64,000 nt of DNA. It comes from Parietaria judaica (taxonomy: Eukaryota > Streptophyta > Magnoliopsida > Rosales > Urticaceae). The position numbers were made by a program, and so were the translations under genes. The first letter of the stretch is position 1. Every line of letters begins with the position of its first letter. This document shows positions 1-12,156 of the stretch, piece after piece. The stretch spans positions 12,175,180 through 12,239,179 of the forward strand of contig OX940872.1 in the NCBI GenBank assembly GCA_954871525.1, read 5' to 3'. The notes below the pieces were generated by a model. It had not been told where the DNA came from and made no database searches. It saw only the letters and a program-made list of their open reading frames with translations.

Positions 1-235
1 GAGAGGAAGAGATTGGTTTATTTTCTTTTTCTATTTTCTGGCCTGCCAAACAGATTTGCTGGTGCAGTGGTGTCAAAGGAATCTTCTCCGAATTCCTCCA
101 ATCGTGCATGGCCATGGCCATGGCAGCTTCTTCTTCTTCCTCCTCTTCTTGGTGAGCTTCTTCGAGCATGAAGGTGGGCAATTCTCGATGAGCTTCGTGG
201 GTCAGAATCAGAATCTGGGTCTCTCTCGTTTTCAG
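1..235 (+). other. Probable 5' UTR exon and leader of the gene at 1472-2553
   Basis: This pyrimidine-rich leader ends in TTCAG|GTAAGC, a consensus splice donor with the cut after 235. The main gene downstream begins two bases after a good acceptor (TTTCGCTGCAG, ending at 1469), so 236-1469 is best read as a 5' UTR intron. The window starts inside this region, so the promoter is probably off the left edge. Short open frames here look like chance or upstream ORFs. The exon is inferred from splice signals alone. Confidence 0.4.
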
Positions 236-1469
236 GTAAGCATGATGAACTGCTCTCTGTTTCTTCCTTCGTCAACTCTGGATCTGACCAGATTCTGGTG
301 TTTTTCTATGCAACATTTTGATCACCTTTTGATTTTAACTATATTATAAACAAAAAGACTAGAATGGTCCCCTAATAAATGTGACTCCATTTTCATTATG
401 TGGAGGACCCAATCAAACAGAGCCTAGAAATATATAACAGGGCACTTCTAGACTGCAAATTCCCGGAAAAAAATCTTGTGTTTTTATTTATTTATGTATT
501 GGTGAGTTTTTTTTTTTTTTTTTTTTTTTCGGGTGTTACGAGGTTCGAAAGTTCAAATGCTCGACCGCTTGAAAAATATGTGCTCATCCTTAATTTAGGT
601 TCATAAGAAACGGAGAAAAGTGGTCACTCCAGTCTTCGAGAGTGCAATTCCAAGAAGAAGAAAAAGGAAAAAAAAAAAAAAGACCGAGAACCGAGAACTG
701 GAAGAGTTTGGTAAAATTTGTACCGAGATGCTGGATTTCTCGGGTAACCCTGGGGGCCCGACGGGTTTTTTTGGTGAGGGATTCAGATGTTCAACCGCCC
801 GAGTTATGCCTCATTAACAAAAGTTTTTAGTAAGCCTTATCCGGAAGAACTGGGTGTGTTAACAAGGCAGGTAAAGCCAGAAGGCCGCCCCGGTCAGACA
901 AGCGAAATTCCAGCCGTCTGTCCGGAGTTACATTGAACAAGAAAGTTATAATCAGACCCACCATCTAATTTCTGGTCACACTATTGCCCACATCCCAATT
1001 TCTTTTTCAATCTTCTCCTCCATTATCTGGGCACTATTTGATCACACTTTGGGACTTCCCTATGCAATTCTTCTCAATCATTCTCTTTGTTCCAATACCT
1101 TCATTTTTTTTTATAAATAATAATCTCAGATCATTAAAGCAAACCAATCAAAAAATCTTGAAGCACCAAATTCAGGATTAAAATCCACCTCAAATATTGT
1201 AGAATTGGTTTGAACATGATCAGATATTTCATGAGTTTTGAGTGCTTTCATAAGCAGGATAAGAATAGTACTGTCCTTTTGGAGTCAACCTTGTCTCCAC
1301 CATTGACATAGTGGCTTAGCTCATTCTCCATAACCAAACATGGAAGAAGATAATATACAAATTTATCATATATTTTTGAAGTTTATTTTCGAGAAATACT
1401 TTTTGTTGTTCTTCAAACATGAGTTTTCCATTGTATTTAGCCGCGATTCTGAATTTGGTTTCGCTGCAG
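236..1469 (+). other. Probable 5' UTR intron; no gene seen
   Basis: AT-rich sequence between a consensus donor and an acceptor just ahead of the start codon of the next gene. It holds a T-run at about 507-529 followed by a tRNA-like fragment (GGTTCGAAAGTTCAAATGC), possibly an old SINE end on the minus strand. A short A-rich run lies at about 660-680. I see no coding frame with family resemblance. It could instead be plain promoter if the leader exon is not real. Confidence 0.35.
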
Positions 1470-1471
1470 GC

Positions 1472-2553
1472 ATGGGAACCAAGATAGAGTATGCCATCAA
1501 CCCTCTAGACGGCTCCTCCTCGCAACAGAGAAAGCGGTTCTCCGTGCACGGCGTGGATGATTGGGAGTATTTACAGAAGAGCGGGGCGAAGGTGACGTGT
1601 TCAGTGAGCGGGCATTTGGACAGAACCGCCATGGATAGAGCGGTGGACAAGTACAATGCAGAGTCCATCAAGAGGACAATGCAGATTCATGAGGATACTT
1701 TCAAACACCAGGTATGAACAGTTGGCACGTTCGAGTTCGAAATAACGTTTAAAGTATACGCTTTTAACCGGGAAAGAATGCGCTTAAAATCTACGAATAA
1801 GATTATTCAAATTTTCCGATATGATGTTTGTTACTTGGTTTCTAAGATTTCACTTTAACGAAAAAATGTAGATAGATACGAGTAACTCCACTCATTGTCA
1901 ATTGGTTTTGAGATAAAACCGCATAATAGTAACGTGGTATTAGAGTGTACATGGTTCCAAACAATAATATCGGCTCTTAACAACGGCCAACGGGAAGAGC
2001 TGAAATCTGCGCAAGATACGATCTTCGAGGTAATGGAAAATCTGATAATTGGTAGGTGAAAGAGCTGCACCGGCTGTACAGTGTTCAGAAAAGGCTGATG
2101 GAAGAACTCAACCGGGAAACAAAGTACTGGTACCCGATGAGCGCCTCCGACACGTGTCACTCCCAGAAGCAATCGCCAACCGCTCTCCGCATCCTAAGCT
2201 CGAGAGACGACCCCAACTCGGGCGAGTGCAGCGCCAGTTGCTCGGGCGGAGAGACCGCGCGAGCCTCGAAAGGGTTCGACCTCGAGAGACCGGCCGAGGA
2301 TGGTGCTCGGAGGGGCGGCCTGATGGACGGCCCAGATGACGACAGTGACGTGGAGCTCACTCTGAGCATAGGGAGCACTCTGAGCAAGAAGAAAGCGAAG
2401 GGCGACCGTAAAGAGCTCGATTCGTCGGCCTCTTTCAGAGCGGATCGGGGAGGGGAGAGTGATCCGAGCACTCCGGTGAGCGGCTCAAGCGCCACGCTCG
2501 GGCAGGAGAGAAAGCAGCCGCATTGGCTCTTCCATGGCTTGAGGCTCAAGTAG
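1472..2553 (+). CDS. Plant-specific protein of unknown function with FKHQV-x-ELHRLY motif
   Basis: Two exons, 1472-1711 and 2056-2553, give a 245-residue protein; donor CAG|GTATGAAC and acceptor GGTAG|GTGAAAG join in phase 0. The splice sits inside the diagnostic motif HEDTFKHQ|VKELHRLYSVQKRLMEEL (residues about 73-96), which is found in a family of land-plant proteins of unknown role, including DUF863-type proteins. The N-terminus (MGTKIEYAINP) and the WEYLQKSG segment look like conserved family blocks. The C-terminal half is Ser/Asp/Glu-rich, probably disordered, with a DVELTLSIG segment that resembles an EAR-type LxLx repression motif. ATG 1472 was chosen because it lies directly behind a splice acceptor; the open frame upstream has no family-like sequence. 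The role in the cell is unknown; a regulatory or nuclear role is a guess from the LxLx segment. Confidence 0.8.
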
Positions 2554-3431
2554 GAGTAAAGTGTATAACCTGAATTTGTTGTGTAATTGTGTGATCCTTT
2601 CTAAATGTTTTCATGGGCCACTGGATTATGTGTGGTTCATGATTGAGATTCTAATTTTAATACCAAATCAAATCTTCAATAAATCAACGACTTCGAATCT
2701 TTTTTATTACAAGTATTTTTAATTCTTACGTTGGACTTTCCGAAGAGTTGAAGCTTACACGTGCGGAAAAATAGAGATGAAAGAGACCAAAAATGTGTTG
2801 AGAGAAGAGATGGAATTTTCTCTAAAATGACCTCAAATACAAAAAGTGGAAAAGAAATTAAAAATAATCCTGTTGTTAGGAGAAATTCAATTTCTAGTCT
2901 CAAATATATATGCATGTACAAATCATTTTAGTCATCAATTTGTCTAAAGTACCCTTGATCAAGGTTTTAAATACCGATTGCCAATATCGTTTCGCACTTT
3001 TCATTTTACGGATATATCGCTTGTCGATGGGTATCTCAATAGGTATGTCGTTGGGTATGCCGATGGATATTTCGTTTCGGATATCCTCGAAAAAAAAATT
3101 TCAATGGACATGCCGATGGATACTCGGGAAATTTAATACCTTGCCTTTGATAGTTATAACTCTTTTGATAATTTATTTTCTGAAAAATTCAGTTTATCGT
3201 CTTCGAAAACCGATCTGGTTCTCTATTTCTATTTTTCAATATTTTGAACTTTTACAGGCGTCTATTTCGTGTTCTCATTTTACAAATTTTATACTTTTTC
3301 GAAATTACTAGAAACTATATATAGAATTAGATTAGCGAGTGTTAAGAAAAATTTGATGATATTGCGCATATTTTCGAATAATTTTATAATTATATGTATA
3401 ACTTAACTTTTTATTTTTTTATTGAAATGAC
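2554..3431. other. Intergenic, AT-rich
   Basis: 3' flank of the preceding gene and the target area of the LTR element that begins at 3437. Around 2990-3130 there are short imperfect repeats built on GGTATGCCGATGGATAT-like words. No gene seen. Confidence 0.5.
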
Positions 3432-3436
3432 TACAG

Positions 3437-4080
3437 TGTTGGGTTTTTCGATGAATTTTCTCAATCCCGAGGCGGAAATCACGGGATATCATCGAACAAT
3501 AAAGATCTAGAATAATTACGAGAATTAAGATATCGTTTAGAGATCGTTACCGAACTTCGGTACTTTTGCCAACTGTACCGAATAACTGCCGATTCCTTTG
3601 GTTTTTGGTGCTTGCCGAATATTGGATTTAACGCCTCAAGTGTTGCGCCTCTATTTAGTCCACACGTCACTCGGGAACGTCTTAGATGACCGAAAAACAC
3701 CTCGGAGGATAGGTAAGATCCTTGTCGGTGTTTAGATGATCAACCGTTGATTGAACCGGGGAGCAAGCCATGAAAGTTCGACTCACAAGGGAGGGAGCAC
3801 GAATTTCTAGGGGGATAGGGTTTGAGTTGTGTTTGTTGTATCTAATTATGAGTCATATTAGGGTATTTATAATACCCTATGGTCATGACCTAGTGGGCTT
3901 TCTAAAAGCCCACCTAATGGGCTTTCTAAAAGCCCAATCATGGATTAATTAATCTATTATTAATTAATATGAATCATAATTAATACTTGGGCCCGAGTGG
4001 GCCCATAATGTCGGTTATGGTTATCGGGTCGATATCCGATAACCCGAGAGATACAATATCGGGTTCGGGCATAACCAACA
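3437..4080 (-). repeat. 3' LTR of the 8.2-kb element (644 bp)
   Basis: Nearly identical to 10998-11642, with terminal TGTTGG...CCAACA. It contains several GGGCCC and GGGCTTTCTAAAAGCCC words typical of plant promoter-like LTR sequence. The purine-rich PPT lies immediately to the right at 4081-4092 (minus-strand reading). Confidence 0.93.
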
Positions 4081-5309
4081 ATCTCCCACTTGCACGAACG
4101 CACCGGATTGGCTATCTCCGTGCACGCACTGCACATAAAGTATTACTCGAGAATGCCGCCTTGGGTTAGATGTACATTCTCTCAGCTACTCATGCCTGGT
4201 TCATCAAAGTTACATGTGAAGTTTGTTTCATTGTAATTTAATCATCATACTCCATTTCCGTTGCGAGTTCGGTGTGACTCTGTAGGATTCTGTAGTGTTG
4301 GCCACATACTCATATGAGTATGCAAGAAGTAAGTGGCCTCCACCTAGACTTAACTTCCCCCAATCTACAAAACTTTAAATCCCCTTTTATAGATTAATCG
4401 AGGTGAACCATGTGGTTCTTTACGATTAAAATAATGTATATGGCTGATTCCTTCAACATCCTTTTACATCTCTAGATGAGGCACAGGTCATGGTTTGGAA
4501 CACCTGTTAAGCCTTGATCTAATTTCTGATTCAGGTATAAGTATTGAAACAACAAAACAAAAGCTCTTTTGTTTTGCCTGTGGCCACAGATTTCATTCTA
4601 CTTGTACTATTCAGAAGGCCCTGAGTGTATAGCCCCAAAAGGAATGGGGAGATGCATGTTTTCTTGAAACGTCATTCCATCCTACAAGGTTCATCACATG
4701 CCCAACTACAGCTGTTATGACTTTCCAGTTACCGTAAGCGTTGAGTTGTAATCTAAGCATGCAACTTACCTAGTGATGGACTCATGATGTTCTCAAACTT
4801 TGGAGTCTCTTCATATCTCTAAGTTTCTCAGTGTCCCCTTGTACCAAGGTTTCGTTTCCATGTGAAATTACTTAGAGTGCGAGTCTTCCAGCACTGCTAG
4901 TCATTCCGACTAGTGCCTACATGTATAAGAATATCTCTTAGATATCAAGGACCCCTTCCTTTTATCTTAACAACATGTACCAGTCAATTACGAATATCAT
5001 TGATAGTCCCTCTTTGTTTCTTCATAATGATTTCTTTGATTGGGGAAATTCAAGAATGTCTTGAAGACATCTTAGGAACTACATTTGTATAGCTTGATAT
5101 CAATGATTTTGAATAAAATATTGATATGAGCCTTTTAAATGATGAAACTTGCCTTTTAAAGAAATAATATTGTGCTTCAAATTCAATGTATAGTAGTTAC
5201 ATAAAATTTGTATTTGAACTTTATACTTTTAACAAAATAAAGTAAGGGTTCAACGTGTTAGAATAGACCACAAGCCTCTAGACTCTTCTAGATCTTGTAT
5301 GACCATACT

Positions 5310-5745
5310 ACTTTTATATCGATAAAGCCTTGGTCATCGGGTCAACCACGTTTATACTGTGTCTACTGTTTTCATCGCAAGAACCTTCTGATCAATTATG
5401 TCTTTGATTACTGATAACCTTTCTCTTGTTTTGTGATCTTAGTTTCTTGGCTCGTGCCTTGGCTCCGTTGTTTTCAGCAAGGAGCCGCACTGGATCACTA
5501 ATGCCAGAAACTACACTATGATCATGAACAAGATTTCCTGATCTAGAAAGCTTCTACAGCTGCATCTTATGATGCTATATACTCAGATTTGATGGTCAAG
5601 TTCACTATAGTAGCTTACTTACTGTTGTTCTAAATAACAGTACCATCATTTAGGACAGAGTATATATTCTACTTGCGATGAGAAATTATCCTGATTAGTT
5701 TGGTGATTTGCATCAGTATAAGCGATAATGCTTTACTGATCAACA
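5310..5745 (-). pseudogene. Degenerate Copia RNase H relic
   Basis: Reading the minus strand in short pieces gives, in order, words like YTDANHQTNQD (about 5690-5740), KSEYIAS*DAAVEAF (about 5545-5600) and NVVDPMTKALS (about 5320-5360). These correspond to the conserved Copia RNase H blocks GYTDAD-x-QSD, AEYIAASEAAKEA and ADPLTKAL, in the right order and spacing. Stops and frameshifts break the frame throughout. RNase H would degrade the RNA template during reverse transcription; this copy cannot. It identifies the interior as Copia-derived. More of pol may lie unrecognised at 5800-8800. Confidence 0.75.
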
Positions 5746-7193
5746 TTGTCGTAAATAAGTGATCTTTCATTGTTCCTGTTAAGGTACCTGAAGATATTAT
5801 TTACGATAGTCCAGTGACTATTTTGGGATAGGTTTGGAACTGGCTTGTTTTGTTAAGGTAAATGATACATCGAGATGGGTACATAATATGGCTTTCTTTA
5901 TAAAGTCATTAGCAGTAGTATAGAGAACATTTTCTTTATGTTTGTATTGCTCTGACATTTCAGGGCACTGCTTTCTTGAAAGATGCAACTTAGGAGTTAC
6001 AGAATAAGTCCTCAGTTTTCTTGTTCACTCTGAACTTGCTTGCCATCCTTTCTATGTACTATGACTTATTCATTCTTCACTTTAAACAATTTCCGTCGTA
6101 TCATTTTCTATCCTTTTAAAGGATTACCGTGCTCCCACTAGCTTTCGTGTATACACAAGGTTAATCTTTGTTTTCGATGAAGTCTAATCTCATTAGTTTC
6201 TCCGTTGAAAACTAGATTTCATTTGAGAGATGCTTGCTATAGATCATACTTGAACGTATGTATCTATTTGACTCGCATGCTTCAGAAACATGTTATGAAT
6301 CAATGAAGTTAGTTAGGTTGTGTACAATACATGTTCCTTTTCAGAGTCATATTGTGAAAACTATCTTCATATCCATTTTGCCTGATTCTTAAATCGTAGT
6401 TGGCAATAGCAAGTGAAATCATAATTGACTTTAATCATGGTAATAAGAGAAAACGTCTCTTCTTAGTCTTTACTATAGGCTTGTTTGAACTATTTCATTA
6501 CAAGTCTCCTTTTGTACATTTGTACTTTACCATTCATGAATATCTTCCCTTGAAGATCTACGTGCATCCTATGGGCACAAACCCTTCGGGTGCTTTAACT
6601 AAGTCACAGACTTAGTATATGTACATGATTCTATTTGATTTCATGGCTTCTATCCATTTCTCAAGGTCTTCACCTTTAACCGTTTCATTGTAAGTGGTGG
6701 TTCATCATTGTCAAAATGAGAAGATCCTTTTCTTAGTTGCATGATGTTCCTTATCCGACTTACACGGTTTTTGTGTCATACTAGGTTGCTCAAATGCTTA
6801 ATCATATATAAAGCATTTTACATTCGGCTTGATTTTCTTCCACGATCCTATCTGGAGTTTAGTCAACCATTGGTGAGCATCCTCTGTGTTCATCTTGAGT
6901 TCCTCGAGATTTTGTGAGTTATGTACTTCATGAAGTGCATACTTTCTCCCACTAGACTGTCTAGGAAAGATTTCCTTTCTTAAAGGCTCCGTATTTGTCA
7001 CAACTATTTTGTGTATTAATTTTCTCGTACACGATAAAATGGGTTTTATCCCTTATCATATCTTTATATGTTATCGTCGGAATCACTTTTCATGATACAC
7101 TGTAAAGTGTGGTAGCACCAAGTTAAAAGTGCATGTCCTTTTATAAACATAAGCATATCATTGTACTAACAAAGTCTAACAGAGTTTGTTGAG

Positions 7194-7234
7194 TTCTCTC
7201 GATACACCTCGTAAAATGAGGTGTATCGAGAGAA
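7194..7234. repeat. Perfect 17-bp inverted repeat (hairpin)
   Basis: Arms TTCTCTCGATACACCTC (7194-7210) and its exact reverse complement (7218-7234) are separated by a 7-base loop. It lies in the interior of the 8.2-kb LTR element. Confidence 0.95.
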
Positions 7235-9127
7235 ATAAATGATCAGACAAACCTTTTGTCACTCAGGAAAACTTTATACTTATTGCTCAAATATTAATTG
7301 TCTCGATCGGATCGAGGACCTATTATTATTTTGTGTGTTTTGGTATTCTACTTCATTCTTGAATTCCTTGAACCGGTCAAGAGATTTCAACTTTTGTCTT
7401 AATTAAATAGACATGATTGTACCGACTGAAGTAATCAGTTGGTAGTCATAATTAATGAAGTACCATCAGCCTTCCTTATCCTAATTGTGCATTTGACCAC
7501 ATACACATGAACATGTGTGGTTTAATGCCACAATCAATCTTTAGTGTGCCCCTTTGAATGAGCCTTTTGTCATATGGTCAGTTAGAGAAGATTCGTATTT
7601 TTCGTAAGATTCATAATCAGAACGATCAAGATGTCCATCATTATGGAGCTTGGTGATGCGTCTCTCGTTATTATGACTTATATGACAGTACTAGAGATAT
7701 GCTATATTGAGTTTATATGGTTCAAGCCTTTTGCATACAACGTTAAATATCATATATTGAACATGTATCCTTTAAAATAGTCAAACTATCTTAAAACGCT
7801 TGTACCTAAATAAGAGTCATTACTCTGTATATTTCACCTCTTTCAAGACAAGTCGGACAATCCTTGTTATCTGTAGTGAAAGCACTTTTAGATTTTGGAA
7901 CCTAACCTTATGTTCTATCACATCGCATATGTGATCACTTTAAGATTGGAGTCCCACTCATCTTTTGCTGTAAGAGTCATTATTCCATTGCTCTTTGTTA
8001 AACTTGATCACAAAAAATTTGTGAAAGTTGAGCAAGGAATCCTAAACGATGTCAATAGAGAGATCATTAAATATCTTATCATTTACATGAGCTTTTCTTT
8101 AAGGTAAGTTATCAATTTCCTAAATTATAACCAACCTCATAATTTACAGACTTTCTGGAATTCTATAAGTTCTCTGTAATCTTTCATCGCTTGTGTTTTA
8201 ACCTGCTATACACATATCTTCAGAAGATATTGATTGAACTTCCATGTTATAATGATTTTATGCTTTTGATAAGTATTTTATCATTAATTTCGAAATGCTT
8301 CTTATAAGCATTCTTATTAGTTCTGGAAGTTTTGTCAGGTGGCTCCAAATGAGTATTCATCTATTATGAAAAATCATTTCTTTATCAAGGCTCTGAACAT
8401 TATTTCAGAAGCCTTTGCCATTCCAAGGAAATCTCTTTCCTTTTGATTTGGAAACTCGTTTCCATGTTCTTCAAAAACAATTTTTAAGTGGTCTTTTGTT
8501 GACACTTGTTTCATATACATTAAATGAAACAAATAATAAGCACATTACTAATTTTAGAGTTTTACATGTAAATTATAAAGCATACATTATAATAAAGATG
8601 TAATAATTATATTATAAGGACTTTATATGATATTTCGTGATTTGTTAATGAAAAAGTTACCCTCATCAATTTCATTAATTAGTCACTCAGAGAAAGTCAA
8701 CAATTGCTCTAATATCCTATATTATCTCTGACGATTAGAAAAGAAAAACAATTTTTCATTTATCATTCTAACCGATTTCATAAGAATTGTCTACGATATC
8801 TAATCTAATTAGAGTACTCGTTTAGGTAGACCCACGGGGTGAATCGGCGGACAGTATAGGTCGCCCTACGCGTCTAAAAGAGTGTATAAGAGTACTCCCT
8901 TGGGTTAGAGACACACTCAAAACGTTTCTCAATTAGATCGAGGACCCAGCCGGTGGAAGACATTATACCTAATATTTATTGAGGGGTTTTAGGAGATCCT
9001 TACTTTTTTCTTAAAATAAACATAGTTAACTTATTAAAATGTTCTAAGAATTAAGACAATGAATATGTAATACATAATCCTATTTTGTAAAACATATTCA
9101 ATGTTGTATTAAATATACTTCTGAAAG

Positions 9128-9130
<3 letters not shown>

Positions 9131-9159
<29 letters not shown>

Positions 9160-9162
9160 TTA
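9131..9162. repeat. (TA)n microsatellite
   Basis: An alternating TA run within the AT-rich leader half of the 8.2-kb LTR element. Directly downstream, at 9265-9309 and 9330-9372, are two imperfect copies of an AAAAGATAAATAACTATCTT-type unit. Confidence 0.9.
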
Positions 9163-10015
9163 TGAAAATTTTAAAGATAAAACTTTTTATCTTTAAATAA
9201 AAGATAAATAAATCACTTAAAGATAAAATATCTTTATTCATGATTTATCTTTTCTATTAATGAATAAAAGATAAATAACTATCTTTATAGATAAGATATC
9301 TTTAATCATGCTTTGTCATAGAACAAACTAAAAGATAAATAACTATCTTATAGATAAATTATCTTTAATCATAATATATCTTTTATTTCCATAAAAGTTT
9401 AGTTCTTTTCTATTACTATAATAAATAAAAGATTATTCTTCATCTTAATCTAATTAAGAATTATTGATTATAAATAAAATTTATGAACAAACAATTTGTA
9501 AATCAATAAATGAATAACATAAATATTAAATGGAAACAAACTTCATAAGATTGATAATAATATTGAATAAATCATATTTATTAATAATTAATATCATATA
9601 TTAGATTTTCAATTCTTATATTTAAAGATATTTATAATAACTATATATAAAATAAAATAAACACTTTGAATCGTATTTTAAATTAATTAAACATAAATAT
9701 AATTAAATATCAAATACCGGGATACGAGCTCGGGATAAACCCGAGCTTGTACGGGTTGCCCTCGGGCAATCCGAGCATTATGGGCAGGGCAAACAGCCAC
9801 CGCCTAAGTAAATCCAATTTACTAAGTTTATAAATTTGTTTAAATCTTGTTTATTTAAAATAATTAAAGATTTAAACAAATTTATCATTAAATAAATTTC
9901 CTTTTAATTTAGAGGGGTATAGTTGTAAATCCAATTTACAAAATTAAAATTAAATAATAATTAAATTCATAATTAAAATTATTAAATAAAATTTATAAAA
10001 TAAAATTAATAATTT

Positions 10016-10690
10016 AGGGAGTCGGGTTTGACCACGGGCTTCGGGTCAAACCCGAATTTGTGGTCAACAAACCGTGGTGGGCCCACGGATTGCCCCACCA
10101 CGTTTGGTCAACTTCTGGTCAAACCACATTGACCAAGCACTTTATTTTGGGCTTTCTTTTGTTTGTTCTTGGGCCCAATTCCAAGCCCAAGGCTGAGTGA
10201 AGCCCTAGGGCAACACGCTTCAGCCTCCGAGCCGCGCCGTCACCCATCGAGCCACGCCGTCGCCGAGCTGCCCGTCTTCGTCGTCGTCACAGAGGCTCGT
10301 CGGAATCGCCGTGGTTGGACGAGGACTTCTTCATCGTCGGACTTCGTGGGCGAGGTGGTTGTGCGACCGGCTTCGTTGGGCGCACCGGGTTGGCTCTTCT
10401 CACGGTGAGCGATGTCTTCGTTGGCCGGAGCTCATGCATCGGATTCGTCGCACAAGTTCGCCTTTATCCCCGTCGTCAAACGACGGGAATGCACGACCGT
10501 CGAGCGTGGAGGAGATCGGCGATCTCGATCTTCGCGTGGGTTTGTGGGTCGTTCTCTGACCCGCAAAATTTTGACTTGGGTCAATACCCGACCCGCGTGA
10601 ATGGATGTGGGCATGGGCCATCCGAATGGCTGGGCCCAAAAATTTCACACGAAAAATTAGGGTTTCAGAAACCCTAGGTAGCACACATCC
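10016..10690. other. GC-rich island in the leader of the 8.2-kb element; no gene recognised
   Basis: Local GC content rises sharply compared with the AT-rich flanks. Several short frames are open on both strands, as expected from GC-rich sequence, and none resembles gag or a known domain. It lies where gag or an untranslated leader would be on the minus strand. It may be a captured host fragment; I cannot assign it. Confidence 0.4.
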
Positions 10691-10981
10691 CAATGCATGC
10701 GCCGGCAAATTTCGTTGCCGTTTTTACTGATTCCGATAACAATTTTGCTCCCACTAAAATTATTAAACCCTCTAAAATTACAGAAAATTATTCCGTATCT
10801 AAATACCGGTATGTTAATTTTTTTTAAATAAAATCCAATCCCGATTCAAAATCGGATCCCGAATCAACACACAAAAATTAACATAATTAATTTTCTAATG
10901 CTCCCACTGAAAATCTAATCACACCAAAAAATTTCTAAAATTATTTTGGTCAACATATCTAATTTTCGAAAATTACTCAGA

Positions 10982-10996
10982 CCGGCTTATATACCA
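10982..10996 (-). other. Primer-binding site of the 8.2-kb element
   Basis: On the minus strand, one base after the LTR, the sequence reads TGGTATATAAGCCGG. The first six bases match the canonical TGGTATCAGAGC site for initiator tRNA-Met and the rest has drifted. Confidence 0.65.
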
Positions 10997-10997
10997 C

Positions 10998-11642
10998 TGT
11001 TGGGTTTTTCGATGAATTTTCTCAATCCCGAGGCGGAAATCACGGGATATCATCGAACAATAAAGATCTAGAATAATTACGAGAATTAAGATATCGTTTA
11101 GAGATCGTTACCGAACTTCGGTACTTTTGCCAACTATACCGAATAACTGCCGATTCCTTTGGTTTTTGGTGCTTGCCGAATATTGGATTTAACGCCTCAA
11201 GTGTTGCGCCTCTATTTCGTCCACCACGTCACTCGGGAACGTCTTAGATGACCGGAAAACACCTCGGAGGATAGGTTAGATCCTTGTCGGTGTTTAGATG
11301 ATCAACCGTTGATTGAACCGGGGAGCAAGCCATGAAAGTTCGACTCACAAGGGAGGGAGCACGAATTTCTAGGGGGATAGGGTTTGAGTTGTGTTTGTCG
11401 TATCTAATTATGAGTCATATTAGGGTATTTATAATACCCTATGGTCATGACCTAGTGGGCTTTCTAAAAGCCCACCTAATGGGCTTTCTAAAAGCCCAAT
11501 CATGGATTAATTAATCTATTATTAATTAATATGAATCATAATTAATACTTGGGCCCGAGTGGGCCCATAATGTCGGTTATGGTTATCGGGTCGATATCCG
11601 ATAACCCGAGAGATACAATATCGGGTTCGTGCATAACCAACA
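10998..11642 (-). repeat. 5' LTR of the 8.2-kb element (645 bp)
   Basis: Partner of 3437-4080, with the same termini. Differences seen by eye include single substitutions in the TACCGAATAACTGCC block flank, the ATAGGT(A/T)AGATCC site and GGGTTCG(G/T)GCAT, about 8 in total. Confidence 0.93.
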
Positions 11643-11647
11643 TACAG

Positions 11648-12156
11648 ACAATATATTATATAAGATTAGAAATCTTATTTAGCAAATTGGAAAATAGCAA
11701 GAGGGTTAAATAAAAGCTAATCTATGATGATCATGACTAAGACTAGCTCATAAATCTAGATAAATAGGTAGACATTGTACTTGGTTCTTGTAGAAATGGC
11801 CCACCAATGAGCCAAAATTGGCAGAGAATTCTGTACTAGAAATGAGAATGATTGCCATTAATAAAGATTTCAGAAACCCTCGAACCCCAACTCTGAATAA
11901 TGTGTGGTGGGACACTAGTACTACGGTGAAAGGGAATAAATAATAATAATAATTAAATGAGCATTAAATTGAATGATGTAATGTTGAGGAATGTGTCGCC
12001 AAACAATTGTCCCTTATGCCACAAAACAAAGTCTAATTAGTAGATGACGATTCTCTTTCATAACAGAAAAAGATGCATCGCATACTTCATAGGTTTGCTC
12101 GTACTCGTCACCCAACTACTCTATCTTATTCTTAATCACCAACTTTTGAAGGTTTC
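11648..12156. other. Intergenic, no gene seen
   Basis: AT-rich flank between the LTR element and an older LTR relic. No open frame or repeat recognised. Confidence 0.5.

Larger units (their letters stand above)
3437..11642 (-). mobile_element. Non-autonomous LTR retrotransposon with Copia relics, 8.2 kb
   Basis: The element is bounded by two LTRs (3437-4080 and 10998-11642) that begin TGTTGGG and end CCAACA on the plus strand, and is flanked by a perfect 5-bp TSD, TACAG (3432-3436 and 11643-11647). Orientation is minus: a purine tract (rc of ATCTCCCACTTGC at 4081) abuts the 3' LTR, and a primer site reading TGGTATATAAGCCGG on the minus strand abuts the 5' LTR. The 6.9-kb interior has no long reading frame. 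Stop-ridden Copia RNase H words survive near 5310-5745. The LTRs differ at only about 8 sites by eye, so insertion is recent, yet the coding part is long dead. The element must therefore have moved with borrowed proteins. Confidence 0.92.

Noticed and set aside
1366..1671. 101-codon frame antisense to the first exon of the gene at 1472
   Set aside because: The sense strand encodes the conserved family block.
2990..3130. Short repeated words GGTATGCCGATGGATAT
   Set aside because: Too short and diverged to call an array.
10163..10708. Cluster of five open frames on both strands
   Set aside because: They follow from local high GC content; none shows domain similarity and they contradict each other in frame.
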